From the NCBI GenBank assembly GCA_040753915.1, contig JBFMDN010000018.1, positions 27,958-91,957 on the forward strand: 64,000 bases of DNA. The letters are read 5' to 3'. Position 1 is the first letter of the stretch, and every line of letters starts with the position of its first letter. The DNA comes from JBFMDN01 sp040753915. Lineage in GTDB: Bacteria; Desulfobacterota; Desulfomonilia; Desulfomonilales; Desulfomonilaceae. Positions 18,980 through 27,053 of the stretch are shown here, piece by piece. Under the pieces are notes generated by a model, which saw only the letters and a program-made list of their open reading frames with translations, did no database searches and was not told the DNA's origin. The translations under genes were made by a program, and so were the position numbers.

Positions 18980-19219
18980 GTGGAATTAAAGAAACAGATT
19001 GAATCGTTGATCGAAGCAGGGCGGAATGCACTGCAGAGGGGGTTCGACGAAAGGGCTTTCCTGATGTGGAGGCAGAGAGCTATCGATTGTCTCGCGGTCC
19101 TGTTCGGCAAAGATCACCACTATACCCATTATTTCAAGACTCGCATTGTGCGCGCCGAGGCAATCGACATTCTGGCCGGAGTCGGAGTACTCACGGCAGC
19201 CCGGATGGCCGTGCCGTGA
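18980..19219 (+). CDS. Small conserved-looking helical protein, 79 residues
   Basis: The protein begins MELKKQIESLIEAG and contains WRQRAIDCLAVLFGKDHHYTHYFK, a helical pattern (basic-W-x-R-x-A, F-G-x-D-H-x-Y) I have seen at the start of many short bacterial proteins of unknown function, but I cannot name the family. GTG 18980 is preferred to GTG 18971 because GAGGTGAGA then lies at proper spacing. The last residues, after EAIDILAGVG, may be a truncated or frame-shifted end. Upstream of the histidine kinase, same direction. Confidence 0.5.
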   Translation: MELKKQIESLIEAGRNALQRGFDERAFLMWRQRAIDCLAVLFGKDHHYTHYFKTRIVRAEAIDILAGVGVLTAARMAVP

Positions 19220-19246
19220 TGGCCGCTCCCTCGGTGAAGCCCGAAT

Positions 19247-19275
19247 TCTACGGAGGGGCGAGGGCCCCCCGTAGA
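19247..19275. terminator. Stem-loop after the small 79-residue gene
   Basis: TCTACGG at 19247-19253 pairs with CCGTAGA at 19269-19275, and GGGG/CCCC extend the stem inside. No T-run follows. It could be a weak terminator or a processing hairpin between the small gene and the histidine kinase. Confidence 0.4.
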
Positions 19276-19393
19276 TCAACATGGAGAGAAAACGGATCTC
19301 GTATCTTCCGGCACGGGAGCGGAGGAGTGCGACGACTGCATCGCACGGCGTGGCTACAGCAAACCGGCGGCCACCAAAGACAAGGACTGGCAC

Positions 19394-20557
19394 ATGGTTG
19401 CTCAAAGCACCGGCAGAGGCAAGATCTTCATTCTTCACTGGAACATCAGAATCGGTCGATTCTTGGAAGGTGTCCTCAGAAAGGGGTTCTTTGTCTACGT
19501 TTCCAGTGATCCCACGGACGCAGTGTCTCGACTCGAGGAGAACCCACCGGACCTCGTTTTGTGCCACCCGGACTGCCTGACACCCGGAATTCGAGAGTCG
19601 GTCCGTGCTTTGGCCGGTGAGATTTCACTGGGCCTTCCTGTGATTCTGGTGACGGATGACCCTGTCCACGCACCCGTCTGTCCCGAACGCATGCCAGGTC
19701 CGGTTGTTGACTGCATAGACAGGTCCACTCCCCCTTCCCTCCTCAAGTGGAAGGTCACCAAATGGGTTGAGCTCAAGCGCGAGGTAAGCCAACTCCGTGA
19801 CTCAAAAGTACGGGCGCTGGAATCTTTAAGCAGGCTTGAATGCCGAACCCAGATGTTTCTCCACGATTTTAAGTCGCCTCTCATCGCTATACGTGGATTC
19901 GTCAACCGGTTAAGAAGACTCCTTTCAAGCCTGCCAGAGGACCCACAGCGGGAGGCAACAATCCACAGTCTCGAGAAGGTCTGTCTTTCTCTCGAAGATT
20001 TCATTGCTGATTCGAAGAGAACGCTCGTCAAGGGCCCCACACCCGCTGACTATGAACCTATCGGCCTTGACCAGCTCGCACGTGAGGTAATCCAGCAGCA
20101 CCAGGAAGACTTGGAAGAGCGGGGCATAACTGTGCGGTTGCAGGCTACCGGTTCAGGCGGGATGGTTCTCGGGAGAAAACAGAGGCTCAAGCAGGCCCTC
20201 GACAACCTCGTGGCCAACGCGATAAACCATATGAACAACCGTGTGGACCCCGCTATTGAGGTTAGGATAGTTGATAACGGTGAGCTCGTGCTTGCCTCGG
20301 TTTCCGACAATGGTGTGGGCGTCGCACCGGAGTTCCAGCAAAGAATCTATGAGCCCTATTTCCGCGTTTTGCCTCGGGAAAATGGCGAAGGTTCCGGATT
20401 GGGACTATCAATTGTCAAAGAAATCGTTGAGGCCCATCGAGGAAAGGTTTGGGTCGAATCGGAGCCCGGCAAAGGCTGCACGTTTTGCTTCTGTCTGCCG
20501 ACTCTCACTTCACAAGTAGGCCATTCAGGAGGTCCCGAGATTGTTTCGGAGTCTTAA
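19394..20557 (+). CDS. Histidine kinase with an N-terminal pseudo-receiver domain
   Basis: Cytoplasmic sensor kinase of 387 residues. Residues 10-125 have the receiver pattern (KIFILHWNIRIGRFLEGVL, LPVILVTDD), but the strand that should end in the phospho-acceptor Asp reads PDLVLCHPD, so His replaces Asp at the expected place. A short coiled coil leads to the HisKA box FLHDFKSPL with phospho-acceptor His157. The HATPase domain has the N box (LDNLVANAINHM), G1 (DNGVGVAP) and G2 (GEGSGLGLSIVKEIV). ATG 19394 has AAGGA upstream. No cognate response regulator is adjacent; the 3' end overlaps the decarboxylase gene by 17 bases. Confidence 0.88.
   Translation: MVAQSTGRGKIFILHWNIRIGRFLEGVLRKGFFVYVSSDPTDAVSRLEENPPDLVLCHPDCLTPGIRESVRALAGEISLGLPVILVTDDPVHAPVCPERMPGPVVDCIDRSTPPSLLKWKVTKWVELKREVSQLRDSKVRALESLSRLECRTQMFLHDFKSPLIAIRGFVNRLRRLLSSLPEDPQREATIHSLEKVCLSLEDFIADSKRTLVKGPTPADYEPIGLDQLAREVIQQHQEDLEERGITVRLQATGSGGMVLGRKQRLKQALDNLVANAINHMNNRVDPAIEVRIVDNGELVLASVSDNGVGVAPEFQQRIYEPYFRVLPRENGEGSGLGLSIVKEIVEAHRGKVWVESEPGKGCTFCFCLPTLTSQVGHSGGPEIVSES
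20526..20533 (+). promoter_or_regulatory. Strong ribosome binding site that fixes the TTG start of the decarboxylase
   Basis: CAGGAGGT lies inside the last codons of the histidine kinase, 7 bases before TTG 20541. No ATG or GTG in this frame has a comparable site nearby. Confidence 0.7.
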
Positions 20558-21422
20558 GAGCACGGACGATCTCAAGAGAATACTGGCAGATGCAAGAAGT
20601 CCTTATGATTTCTACTGCGAGGGATTTGGGAACAATGATTCGAAGGGCTGCTACATTACGACCCCGATCATTGCTGCGGGAATGACAAGGGTAGACGGCT
20701 CCCGAAATCACTCTCTTGTTCTCGAACAAATTCAGGCCTTTGACACCGCGGAGGCGGAAGGCGCGTACATAGGCCAGATCAACTTGTTCCAGATTTCGTC
20801 ATTCTGTGGGCCTAACGGACTCATTTGGGGGCACGATGTGGCACACTCCGACCCACAAGTAGTTCCCGCATTGGGAGAGAATCGCCCCCCCGGGTTTCAT
20901 TCTGTATTTGAAGTGGAACCACTTCTCGAGGCGGGCAAGAGACTCCTTGGCACGGCCAGGGAAAAGAGGTTCCCGATCATTCCCGGATCTCTGGTGCCTG
21001 CAGCATACAAGAGTTTGAGCGAAATGGGTCCTGCGACCCTGTTTGGCGGACTCGCCATCGGCGTGCCCGCAGAAAACAGGACATCTGCCGCGCTTTTCAT
21101 GGAATATGTGGGGAGCACGCCGGGCCTTGCCCCTCAGAAGGAGGTAGCCCTCGAAAAGCAAAGAATTCTGACGGAATTGCTTTGGTCTGTCCTGGAGATC
21201 GGTGCGAACCACGATATCCAATTTGCAGCGATCTATGTGGGGGCCCGCGCACTCCATGTGGAGGAAAACCGCCTCGGATGCATCCTGGTTGCGGTTCCTT
21301 ATCTGACCCTGGCGAGAGACGCCCTCACCCCTCTCCTTTGCGAAGCGGGTCACGAAACGACCATAGACCAATGGGAGTCTCTCGTGAGCAACCGCTTCTA
21401 TCACTGTCGGATGCAAGGCTGA
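20541..21422 (+). CDS. hdcA: Pyruvoyl-dependent histidine decarboxylase proenzyme (HdcA family)
   Basis: The family makes histamine from histidine using a pyruvoyl group formed by self-cleavage between two serines. The best anchor is AYIGQINLFQISSFCG, which matches the AYIGQIN...SSFTG cleavage region of the Lactobacillus enzyme. The predicted scissile bond is Ser86-Ser87, almost the same as Ser81-Ser82 there. LFMEYVGSTPG aligns with the active-site FVEDAG loop. Total length 293 fits (about 310). The start is TTG 20541, decided by CAGGAGGT 8 bases upstream, and lies inside the end of the histidine kinase gene, so the two are translationally coupled. The true amino-acid substrate could differ. 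Rare outside Firmicutes and a few other groups. Confidence 0.8.
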   Translation: MFRSLKSTDDLKRILADARSPYDFYCEGFGNNDSKGCYITTPIIAAGMTRVDGSRNHSLVLEQIQAFDTAEAEGAYIGQINLFQISSFCGPNGLIWGHDVAHSDPQVVPALGENRPPGFHSVFEVEPLLEAGKRLLGTAREKRFPIIPGSLVPAAYKSLSEMGPATLFGGLAIGVPAENRTSAALFMEYVGSTPGLAPQKEVALEKQRILTELLWSVLEIGANHDIQFAAIYVGARALHVEENRLGCILVAVPYLTLARDALTPLLCEAGHETTIDQWESLVSNRFYHCRMQG

Positions 21423-22026
21423 CAAGGTCCCCTGCCCCTTTCCGATCACCACTTCACCGCAGCGACTCCCCGTTCGTACCTCATGGATAGAGTGCCGTTC
21501 AGTTGGAATCACTCTTTTTATGCAACACCGAGAAATGCCAAGACCGCAGCTCCTGGGGGTGCGGAACACGAGACAGGACTTTCAGCAAAGACCATAACTT
21601 CGCTCTGTGGGCCGCGCTGGCCCACCCTGAGGATCGATTTGCCGTTGAGCCCCATGGAGTGAATGATTGTATTGAGCGACTGATTTTTCTTGACATCATT
21701 GAAGGGCCGCGGTACTCTTCACCTCATACGATGACTGGATGACCATCTGACACGATGTGCTGGCGCCCCCCCTGTCACACCCTGTCAGAATGACCCCCAT
21801 GAACCTCGGCACCCTTGGCCCACTCCACATGTGGCGCACCGGGTGCATGTTGTCAGAAATGCGACCTCAGAATTACGGCACTCCTTCAAGGAAGGATGGT
21901 GCCGGGGCGGTATTGCCGGCAGTGTCCTCGCACCTCTTGCGAACCGTCACACATTTCCGCCGCCGAGCGCCGGATTGTGACGTGCCGATTAGTCGGCGGA
22001 TGCACCATCACTCAGCGGAGAGAATC
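21423..22026. other. Intergenic region carrying a dispersed repeat
   Basis: About 600 bases with no convincing gene. It contains one copy of a repeat shared with 34593-34660 (here 21504-21575). The remainder shows no recognisable gene, RNA or terminator. It separates the decarboxylase from the catabolic island that starts at 22027. Confidence 0.5.
21504..21575 (+). repeat. Dispersed repeat family B, copy 1
   Basis: Aligns with 34593-34660 in the same orientation. Both begin TGGAATCACTC, and both contain CTGCAGCTCCTGGGG or CCGCAGCTCCTGGGG followed by a GTGCG.AACRCG block. Similarity is roughly three quarters over about 67 bases. The two copies bracket the catabolic island. Function unknown. 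Confidence 0.6.
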
Positions 22027-22467
22027 ATGAGATATTTCACTGGTGGCACTGTTGATCGGGTAATCATCGTTTCTTTGACCCCCGGGGATCTTTTCCTGGA
22101 AAGCCTTGAAGAGATCATAAAGGCGGAGAACATCGATACCGCTGTTGTAACCTCGGGAATCGGGTCCTTTCGGAAGTTCCGGTACCACACGATCACCTGG
22201 ACCGGAATGCCGCCTAAAGATCGATTCTACGATATCGAAGGCCCCATAGAGATAGGCGGTATTCAGGGAATGATCGTCGGCGGAGAGCCCCACCTTCATA
22301 TCACCTTTAATAATTGTGAAACGGGTGAGTGCTCCACCGGGCACATCGAGCACGGCTGCGAGGTGTGTTACCTAGTGGAGCTCTTCATTGAAGTAATCAA
22401 GGGTGTTCACCTCAAGAAGGACAAGGATCCCGACAACCCGGGCGTGGTGGCATTGGTGCCCAAATAG
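22027..22467 (+). CDS. PPC-domain (DUF296) protein
   Basis: A 146-residue single PCC/PPC domain, a trimeric beta-barrel fold found in plant AT-hook proteins and in many short bacterial proteins, often with a metal-binding His set. Family features are GDLFLESLEEIIKAENIDTAVVTSGIGSF, the conserved GEPHLHITF with two His, and GHIEHGCEV. It starts at ATG 22027 with GGAGA upstream. A much longer frame from 21757 crosses repeat DNA and is rejected. First gene of the island, 26 bases before panB. Whether it binds DNA, a metal or a metabolite cannot be told. Confidence 0.85.
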   Translation: MRYFTGGTVDRVIIVSLTPGDLFLESLEEIIKAENIDTAVVTSGIGSFRKFRYHTITWTGMPPKDRFYDIEGPIEIGGIQGMIVGGEPHLHITFNNCETGECSTGHIEHGCEVCYLVELFIEVIKGVHLKKDKDPDNPGVVALVPK

Positions 22468-22493
22468 TCGATGCCCGTTCCGGAGAAATAAGA

Positions 22494-23333
22494 ATGAAAA
22501 AGACCAGATTCGATCTTCAACGGATGAAGCAGGCCGGGGAGAAGGCCGCATGGATAACTGCATACGATTACCCCACCGCCCTGTTGGCTGAAAAAGCCGG
22601 CATGGACTTGATTCTGGTGGGAGATTCCCTGGGCATGTGCGTTTACGGCTATCGGGGGACCATGCCGGTGACCATGGAGCAGTGCATTGTCCATAGTGAG
22701 GCTGTTCGCCGTGCCGCTCCCAACACCTTTGTCATCGGAGACATGCCCTTTCTTTCGTACCAGACCACCGTTCCGGACGCGGTATTCAACGCGGGCCGCT
22801 TCCACAAGGAAGCGGACGTGGATGCCGTGAAACTGGAAGGAGGACGCCGCGTGGTGCCACAGATCCAGGCGATCGCGGATGGAGGCATGCTGGTTATGGG
22901 GCACATCGGCTTGACCCCGCAGAGCTCAGGTCAACTCGGTGGATTCAAGGCGCAAGGCCGGACTGCAGAAACTGCCCTTGAGTTGCTCGACGACGCCAAG
23001 GCGATTGAGACCGCGGGTGCCTTTGCTCTGCTCGTGGAAGCCGTCCCCCCGGAAGTGTGCGGCATCATACGGGATGCGCTAAGCATACCGGTCTACAGCA
23101 TCGGTGCCGGCGCTGAAGCGGATGGACAGCTCATGATAGTGAGCGACCTGCTTGGGATCTTCCAGGCGTTCACTCCCAAATTCGTCAAGAAATACGCCAA
23201 CCTGGGACAAGCTATGGAAGATGCTTTTACGGAATACATCGAGGAAGTGCGCAGCGGAGCCTTCCCTGCACCGGAGCATACGTACCGCATGGTGGAAGGA
23301 GAGCTGGAAAAGCTCAAGCAAAGGCTGCCATAG
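22494..23333 (+). CDS. panB: 3-methyl-2-oxobutanoate hydroxymethyltransferase (PanB) or catabolic homologue
   Basis: PanB adds a hydroxymethyl group from methylene-tetrahydrofolate to 2-oxoisovalerate to give ketopantoate, the first step of pantothenate synthesis. The 279-residue (beta-alpha)8 protein has all expected motifs: ITAYDYPTALLAEKAGMDLILVGDSLGM with the metal-binding Asp, HSEAVRRAAPN, VKLEGG, GHIGLTPQS, and FALLVEAVP with a Glu base. No panC or panD is nearby. Its place inside a catabolic island, next to a PPC gene and an [Fe-S] protein, leaves open a role as a reversible hydroxymethyl transferase or retro-aldolase on a pathway intermediate. The fold is related to isocitrate-lyase/PEP-mutase enzymes. 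Confidence 0.88.
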   Translation: MKKTRFDLQRMKQAGEKAAWITAYDYPTALLAEKAGMDLILVGDSLGMCVYGYRGTMPVTMEQCIVHSEAVRRAAPNTFVIGDMPFLSYQTTVPDAVFNAGRFHKEADVDAVKLEGGRRVVPQIQAIADGGMLVMGHIGLTPQSSGQLGGFKAQGRTAETALELLDDAKAIETAGAFALLVEAVPPEVCGIIRDALSIPVYSIGAGAEADGQLMIVSDLLGIFQAFTPKFVKKYANLGQAMEDAFTEYIEEVRSGAFPAPEHTYRMVEGELEKLKQRLP

Positions 23334-23485
23334 CCTCCGGGAAACATGGCTGCACGTTGTCTGCGGCAACGGGTTGGTATGACGCCTGGGCTGCAGAGCC
23401 GGCAACGTCCCATCCTTTTCAATGAATACGTCACCAGGCGTGCGGCCCGAAATGCCGGATCGCGCAACAGAGGAGATGCTGGACC

Positions 23486-24238
23486 ATGGAAATCGATAGC
23501 GAAAAATGCACCGGGTGTGGTCGTTGCCTCGTGTACTGCCCCGTTGAGGCCATAAGCATGAAGAACCGCGAGAAGCCTGTAGTGATTCAGGGAAAAGAGC
23601 GAACGAAGGTTTCCGTTATCGACTTGGATGCGTGCGCGGAATGCGGGGTGTGCCTGCGATCTGCCCGATGTCCCGCCGGCGCCATTTTCCAGCAGGAGCT
23701 GAGGTACCCGCGCACGATCAGAAGCCTCATGAGTGATGTATTGACCATTGCCGAAGAGTCCCAGATTTCCGGAAGGGGCACGGAGGAGATGAAGACCAAT
23801 GAGGTTACCGGGCGTTTCAAGCGGGGGATGGTCGGCGTTGCCATCGAGGTAGGAAGGCCGATAACCGGGACCAGGTTGTTCGATGTGGAAAAGATTGCCA
23901 TGGCCGTCTCGGCGCTTGATGTGGAATTTGAGCCGTGCAATCCGGTGACCAGCATGATGGCCGATGCCAAGAGAGGTAAATTCAAGGATGAACTTTTGAA
24001 CGAGAAGGTACTTTCAGCCATCGTGGAGTTCGGCATCAAGACCGAACAGCTTCCGGATCTGTTTAATATCCTGGAGAAATCCAGTCGAGAGATCGATTCG
24101 GTTTTCAGTCTGGACATTGCCTGTCGATTAGATCCGGACGGCTCCAATCCGACCGCTCCCTATATTGAAGCCTCCGGGCTGTGGGTGGCGCCCAACGGCA
24201 AAACCAATGTCGGTCTGGGAAGACCTTTGGCGGAATAG
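23486..24238 (+). CDS. Two-[4Fe-4S] protein, N-terminal half of a 6-hydroxynicotinate-reductase-like enzyme (inferred)
   Basis: Residues 1-75 are a ferredoxin domain with two cluster motifs: CTGCGRCLVYCP, and CAECGVCLRSARCP, where the last spacing is one residue longer than usual. The remaining 170 residues are an alpha/beta domain I do not recognise. The next gene starts only 11 bases later and ends in further conserved Cys. Together the two (250 + 210 residues) have the size and the cluster content (two [4Fe-4S], possible [2Fe-2S]) reported for 6-hydroxynicotinate reductase of Eubacterium barkeri. The match rests on context and cofactor content, not on an alignment, so the function is inference. 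Otherwise: an electron-transfer or reductase protein of unknown substrate. Confidence 0.6.
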   Translation: MEIDSEKCTGCGRCLVYCPVEAISMKNREKPVVIQGKERTKVSVIDLDACAECGVCLRSARCPAGAIFQQELRYPRTIRSLMSDVLTIAEESQISGRGTEEMKTNEVTGRFKRGMVGVAIEVGRPITGTRLFDVEKIAMAVSALDVEFEPCNPVTSMMADAKRGKFKDELLNEKVLSAIVEFGIKTEQLPDLFNILEKSSREIDSVFSLDIACRLDPDGSNPTAPYIEASGLWVAPNGKTNVGLGRPLAE

Positions 24239-24249
24239 GACGTACTGGC

Positions 24250-24882
24250 ATGACGCACACATTACACAGACTGGGCACCGATATTTCGTTGCTCAAAGAG
24301 GATTTCGTGGTTTTGGTGATGCCCTCCAAGGACATCAACCATGTTGGGTCCGGCCCGAAATTGCGGAGGTTTTTCCAGTTGGCCCTGGAAGCCGGGGCCA
24401 TCAAAATAGGGGATTGCCGCGGTGGAAACGAATATTACCAGGGCGGTGTGGACCGGATCCTGGAAAATGTGGAAGACCGGGCCGTCGTTCACGCTGTCTT
24501 CAAAGACCGCGAGTCCCTCATCAGGGTTCTGAAGAGTCTGAAAGAAGCGGACCTGGGAATGTCGGTAGTGGTATCGGGCCTCTTCGACGATGTTGCGGAA
24601 TGCTGTCAGGAATCCGGATTGAAGCCGCATTCCATCAACCAGTCCCTAGGGAGATGGGGAGCCACCCACAAGCTGCCCGCCGGCGGTGTGCTGGAAGTCC
24701 ACACCATGTGCGGCCACGGAATGGTTTCGGTGAATTTGATCCGGACGATGATCGATCGAGTAAAAACAGGGAAGATGACGGCTGAAAAGGCAGCGGAAGA
24801 GCTCTTCAAACCCTGCATGTGCGGGATCTTCAACCCCCATCGCGCAGCGAAACTGCTCACCCGTCTTGCAGCGGAATCGTAG
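24250..24882 (+). CDS. Conserved Cys-containing protein, C-terminal half of the same reductase-like enzyme (inferred)
   Basis: A 210-residue protein of no family I can name. A run HTMCGHGMVSVNLIRTM and the final KPCMCGIFNPHRAAKLL place one Cys and a C-x-C pair in well-ordered surroundings, suitable for a [2Fe-2S] cluster together with other Cys (CC near the middle). A longer frame from 24181 overlaps the previous gene; ATG 24250 with AGGAC upstream is preferred. Position directly behind the ferredoxin-like gene suggests the two form one enzyme. In E. barkeri the corresponding reductase is one chain that also carries covalent flavin; a flavin site cannot be identified here. Confidence 0.58.
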   Translation: MTHTLHRLGTDISLLKEDFVVLVMPSKDINHVGSGPKLRRFFQLALEAGAIKIGDCRGGNEYYQGGVDRILENVEDRAVVHAVFKDRESLIRVLKSLKEADLGMSVVVSGLFDDVAECCQESGLKPHSINQSLGRWGATHKLPAGGVLEVHTMCGHGMVSVNLIRTMIDRVKTGKMTAEKAAEELFKPCMCGIFNPHRAAKLLTRLAAES

Positions 24883-24905
24883 ATCGTCATCGAAGGAGTT
24901 GTCCG

Positions 24906-25784
24906 ATGGACATGACAATCGGGATCGTAGGTCTCGGCCGATGCGGCATGCCGGCCGCGCGGAGATACCTCGACAACGGATACACGGTCTACGGGTGTGC
25001 CCGGCGACCTGAAGTAATCTGGGAATTCGAACAGATGGGAGGAGAGCACCTGCCGGCCCCTTCCGAGCTGGCACTTCGCACGTCGACAGTCATCGTGATG
25101 GTTCTCAATGACGAGCAGGTCATCGAAGTAATCAGCGGCGAAAAAGGGCTCCTGAAAACGGCCGGCCCCGATTCCACTATCATTTGCATGAGCACTATCA
25201 ACCGTGACAATCTGACAGCGATGTACTCCGCCTGCCGGGACAAAGGAGTCAGGTTTGTGGACTGCCCCTTCACCGGCGGTCCGGCCCGCATTGGGTTGGG
25301 CACCTTGACCCTCATTGCGGCTGCACCAGAGCATGTTCTTGAGCCGGTGAGGCCCGTGCTGGAGATCATCGGCCGGATCACCTATGCCGGTCAGGTTCCG
25401 GGGATGGGGCAGGCAATCAAGCACTGCAACCAGTTGCTGGTAACCACCATTCATGCTGCGACCATTGAGCTCATCATGCTGGCACGAAGGACAGGAGTGG
25501 ATCCCCATTTGGTGTGCGAAGTTGTCGGCAGCGGCATTGCTGGTAATGATTATTTCCGCTTGCTCTCCAAGGCGATCCTGGAACACACCACCAGTCCGGG
25601 TGGCATGGGGCAGCTCTGGAAGGATGTGAACATCGCTGTCACGTCAGCCCGTGCCCATAACCTGCCACTACTAGTGGTCAGCTCTGCTGCTCAGTACTTC
25701 AACATGGCGGTTGCCCAGGGTCTGGCCTGCGAGGACAGTGCCCTCTTAATGGAGGTTCTGGAGCGCATGGTGGAACGCGAGTAA
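24906..25784 (+). CDS. NAD-dependent dehydrogenase of the 3-hydroxyisobutyrate family (Hgd-like)
   Basis: Reduces or oxidises a hydroxymethyl/aldehyde next to a carboxylate. The 292-residue protein has the Rossmann motif GIVGLGRCGMPAA, a substrate loop FVDCPFTGGPARIGLGTLTL (DAPVSGG type), and the catalytic Lys in GQAIKHCNQLL. Known members include 3-hydroxyisobutyrate dehydrogenase, tartronate semialdehyde reductase, and 2-(hydroxymethyl)glutarate dehydrogenase, which follows enamidase in nicotinate fermentation. Given the neighbours I favour the last type. A pairing with the Hyi-like protein (tartronate semialdehyde) is the alternative. ATG 24906 has AAGGAG upstream, 23 bases after the previous stop. 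Confidence 0.85.
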   Translation: MDMTIGIVGLGRCGMPAARRYLDNGYTVYGCARRPEVIWEFEQMGGEHLPAPSELALRTSTVIVMVLNDEQVIEVISGEKGLLKTAGPDSTIICMSTINRDNLTAMYSACRDKGVRFVDCPFTGGPARIGLGTLTLIAAAPEHVLEPVRPVLEIIGRITYAGQVPGMGQAIKHCNQLLVTTIHAATIELIMLARRTGVDPHLVCEVVGSGIAGNDYFRLLSKAILEHTTSPGGMGQLWKDVNIAVTSARAHNLPLLVVSSAAQYFNMAVAQGLACEDSALLMEVLERMVERE

Positions 25785-25964
25785 TCATTCTCGTCGGAAC
25801 AGCCTTTCCCGGATCGGGGTGTCAGAGACGCAACCGGACCGCCTATACGTCGGTCCGCGGGGAATACGTGGACGGTCAACGAGGGAAATCGGCGATTTCA
25901 CCGGCAGAATGCTCTGCCCAACACGGCACGTTCGGGATGTCGATACGGCACAAGGAGAAACAAG

Positions 25965-27053
25965 ATGGGCGACGATAATGTGGTGAAGTATGACGAACGG
26001 GGCGTTATGGATGGTGGCACGATGGGTTTGCCCCGCGAGATGAATAGGGACATCTGGCTCAAAGAGGTCTTTCCCGAATGGGGCACCTATCTCAACCATG
26101 AAATCGATCAATTCCAAGTGCCTTCAGGAACGGGTGCACTCTGGTACCTGGGCGCTATGAGCTGTGTGCTCAAGAGCCAGGAAGGGGCTGTCTTCACCGT
26201 AGATCTTTACTCGGGCCCCAGTATTTTCACTGACATAAGCTATTGTGGGGTGTGCAAGACCAGCGGTGCGGAAAAGCTTTACTGGATGAGAACACATCCC
26301 ATGGTTATCGATCCCTGGAAGTTCAAGCGTCTGGATGCGGTATGCGTAACCCACCACCACCAGGATCACATGGATTATTACACGATCAGCGCCGCGCTCC
26401 AGACCACAGACTGCAAGTTCATCGCGCCACCTGAGGCGGCCAGACGCATGAAAAATAATATGGGCGTGCCGGAAGATAGGCTCATCGTGGCCCATGTGGG
26501 AGACAGTGTGCAAATAAAGGACATGAAGATCGAATTCGCGCCCAATTTCGACGTCATCGCGACCAAGACAGGCTTCGACAAACCGGTGCCCTATTCGGAG
26601 GTTGCCGTCGGCTTCATTTTCAACACCCAGGGGGGCAATTTCGCGTTTCTGGGCGATTCGCTCTACCACAACGGGTACCGCATGGTTGGCGAGAAGTACC
26701 GGGTGGATGTGGTTTCTATGGCCATGGGCAACAATGCACCAGGGTATACTGACAAGATGTCTCCCTGGGATTTGTGGCGGGTTGCAGAGGCCTTGAACGC
26801 CAAGGTAATTCTGCCCATGCACCACGACAACTGGGCAAACTGTTTTGAAGACCCGCGGTACCTGGAAGAGATCGTCAGGTGGAAAAACGCAGAGAAGCGA
26901 CACCCTTCCATGAGTGTGGTCTCTTTGCTCCCGGGTGCCCGGTACATCCATCCGACCGATAATGACGGCCGCCGGTACATGTATCCTGACAACAGGGAGA
27001 TGTGTCGTTGGGAAAGGAGCCTGGAATACGGTCCGGACAGCGACATTGGATAA
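25965..27053 (+). CDS. UlaG-like metallo-beta-lactamase-fold lactonase
   Basis: The 362-residue protein aligns along its length with E. coli UlaG (L-ascorbate-6-phosphate lactonase). Matching blocks are FPEWGTYLNHEIDQFQVPSG, ALWYLG, the metal site THHHQDHMD, FAFLGDSLYHNGY with the bridging Asp, and AKVILPMHHDNWANCFEDP. It should be a cytoplasmic Mn- or Zn-dependent hydrolase opening a lactone or lactam ring. No PTS transporter or other ula gene is present, so ascorbate use is unlikely, and the substrate is probably an intermediate of this island. The start has AAGGAG 8 bases upstream. Confidence 0.85.
   Translation: MGDDNVVKYDERGVMDGGTMGLPREMNRDIWLKEVFPEWGTYLNHEIDQFQVPSGTGALWYLGAMSCVLKSQEGAVFTVDLYSGPSIFTDISYCGVCKTSGAEKLYWMRTHPMVIDPWKFKRLDAVCVTHHHQDHMDYYTISAALQTTDCKFIAPPEAARRMKNNMGVPEDRLIVAHVGDSVQIKDMKIEFAPNFDVIATKTGFDKPVPYSEVAVGFIFNTQGGNFAFLGDSLYHNGYRMVGEKYRVDVVSMAMGNNAPGYTDKMSPWDLWRVAEALNAKVILPMHHDNWANCFEDPRYLEEIVRWKNAEKRHPSMSVVSLLPGARYIHPTDNDGRRYMYPDNREMCRWERSLEYGPDSDIG

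Noticed and set aside
21757..22026. Long N-terminal extension of the PPC protein
   Set aside because: It runs through repeat-containing intergenic DNA, has no resemblance to the family, and ATG 22027 has a good ribosome site.
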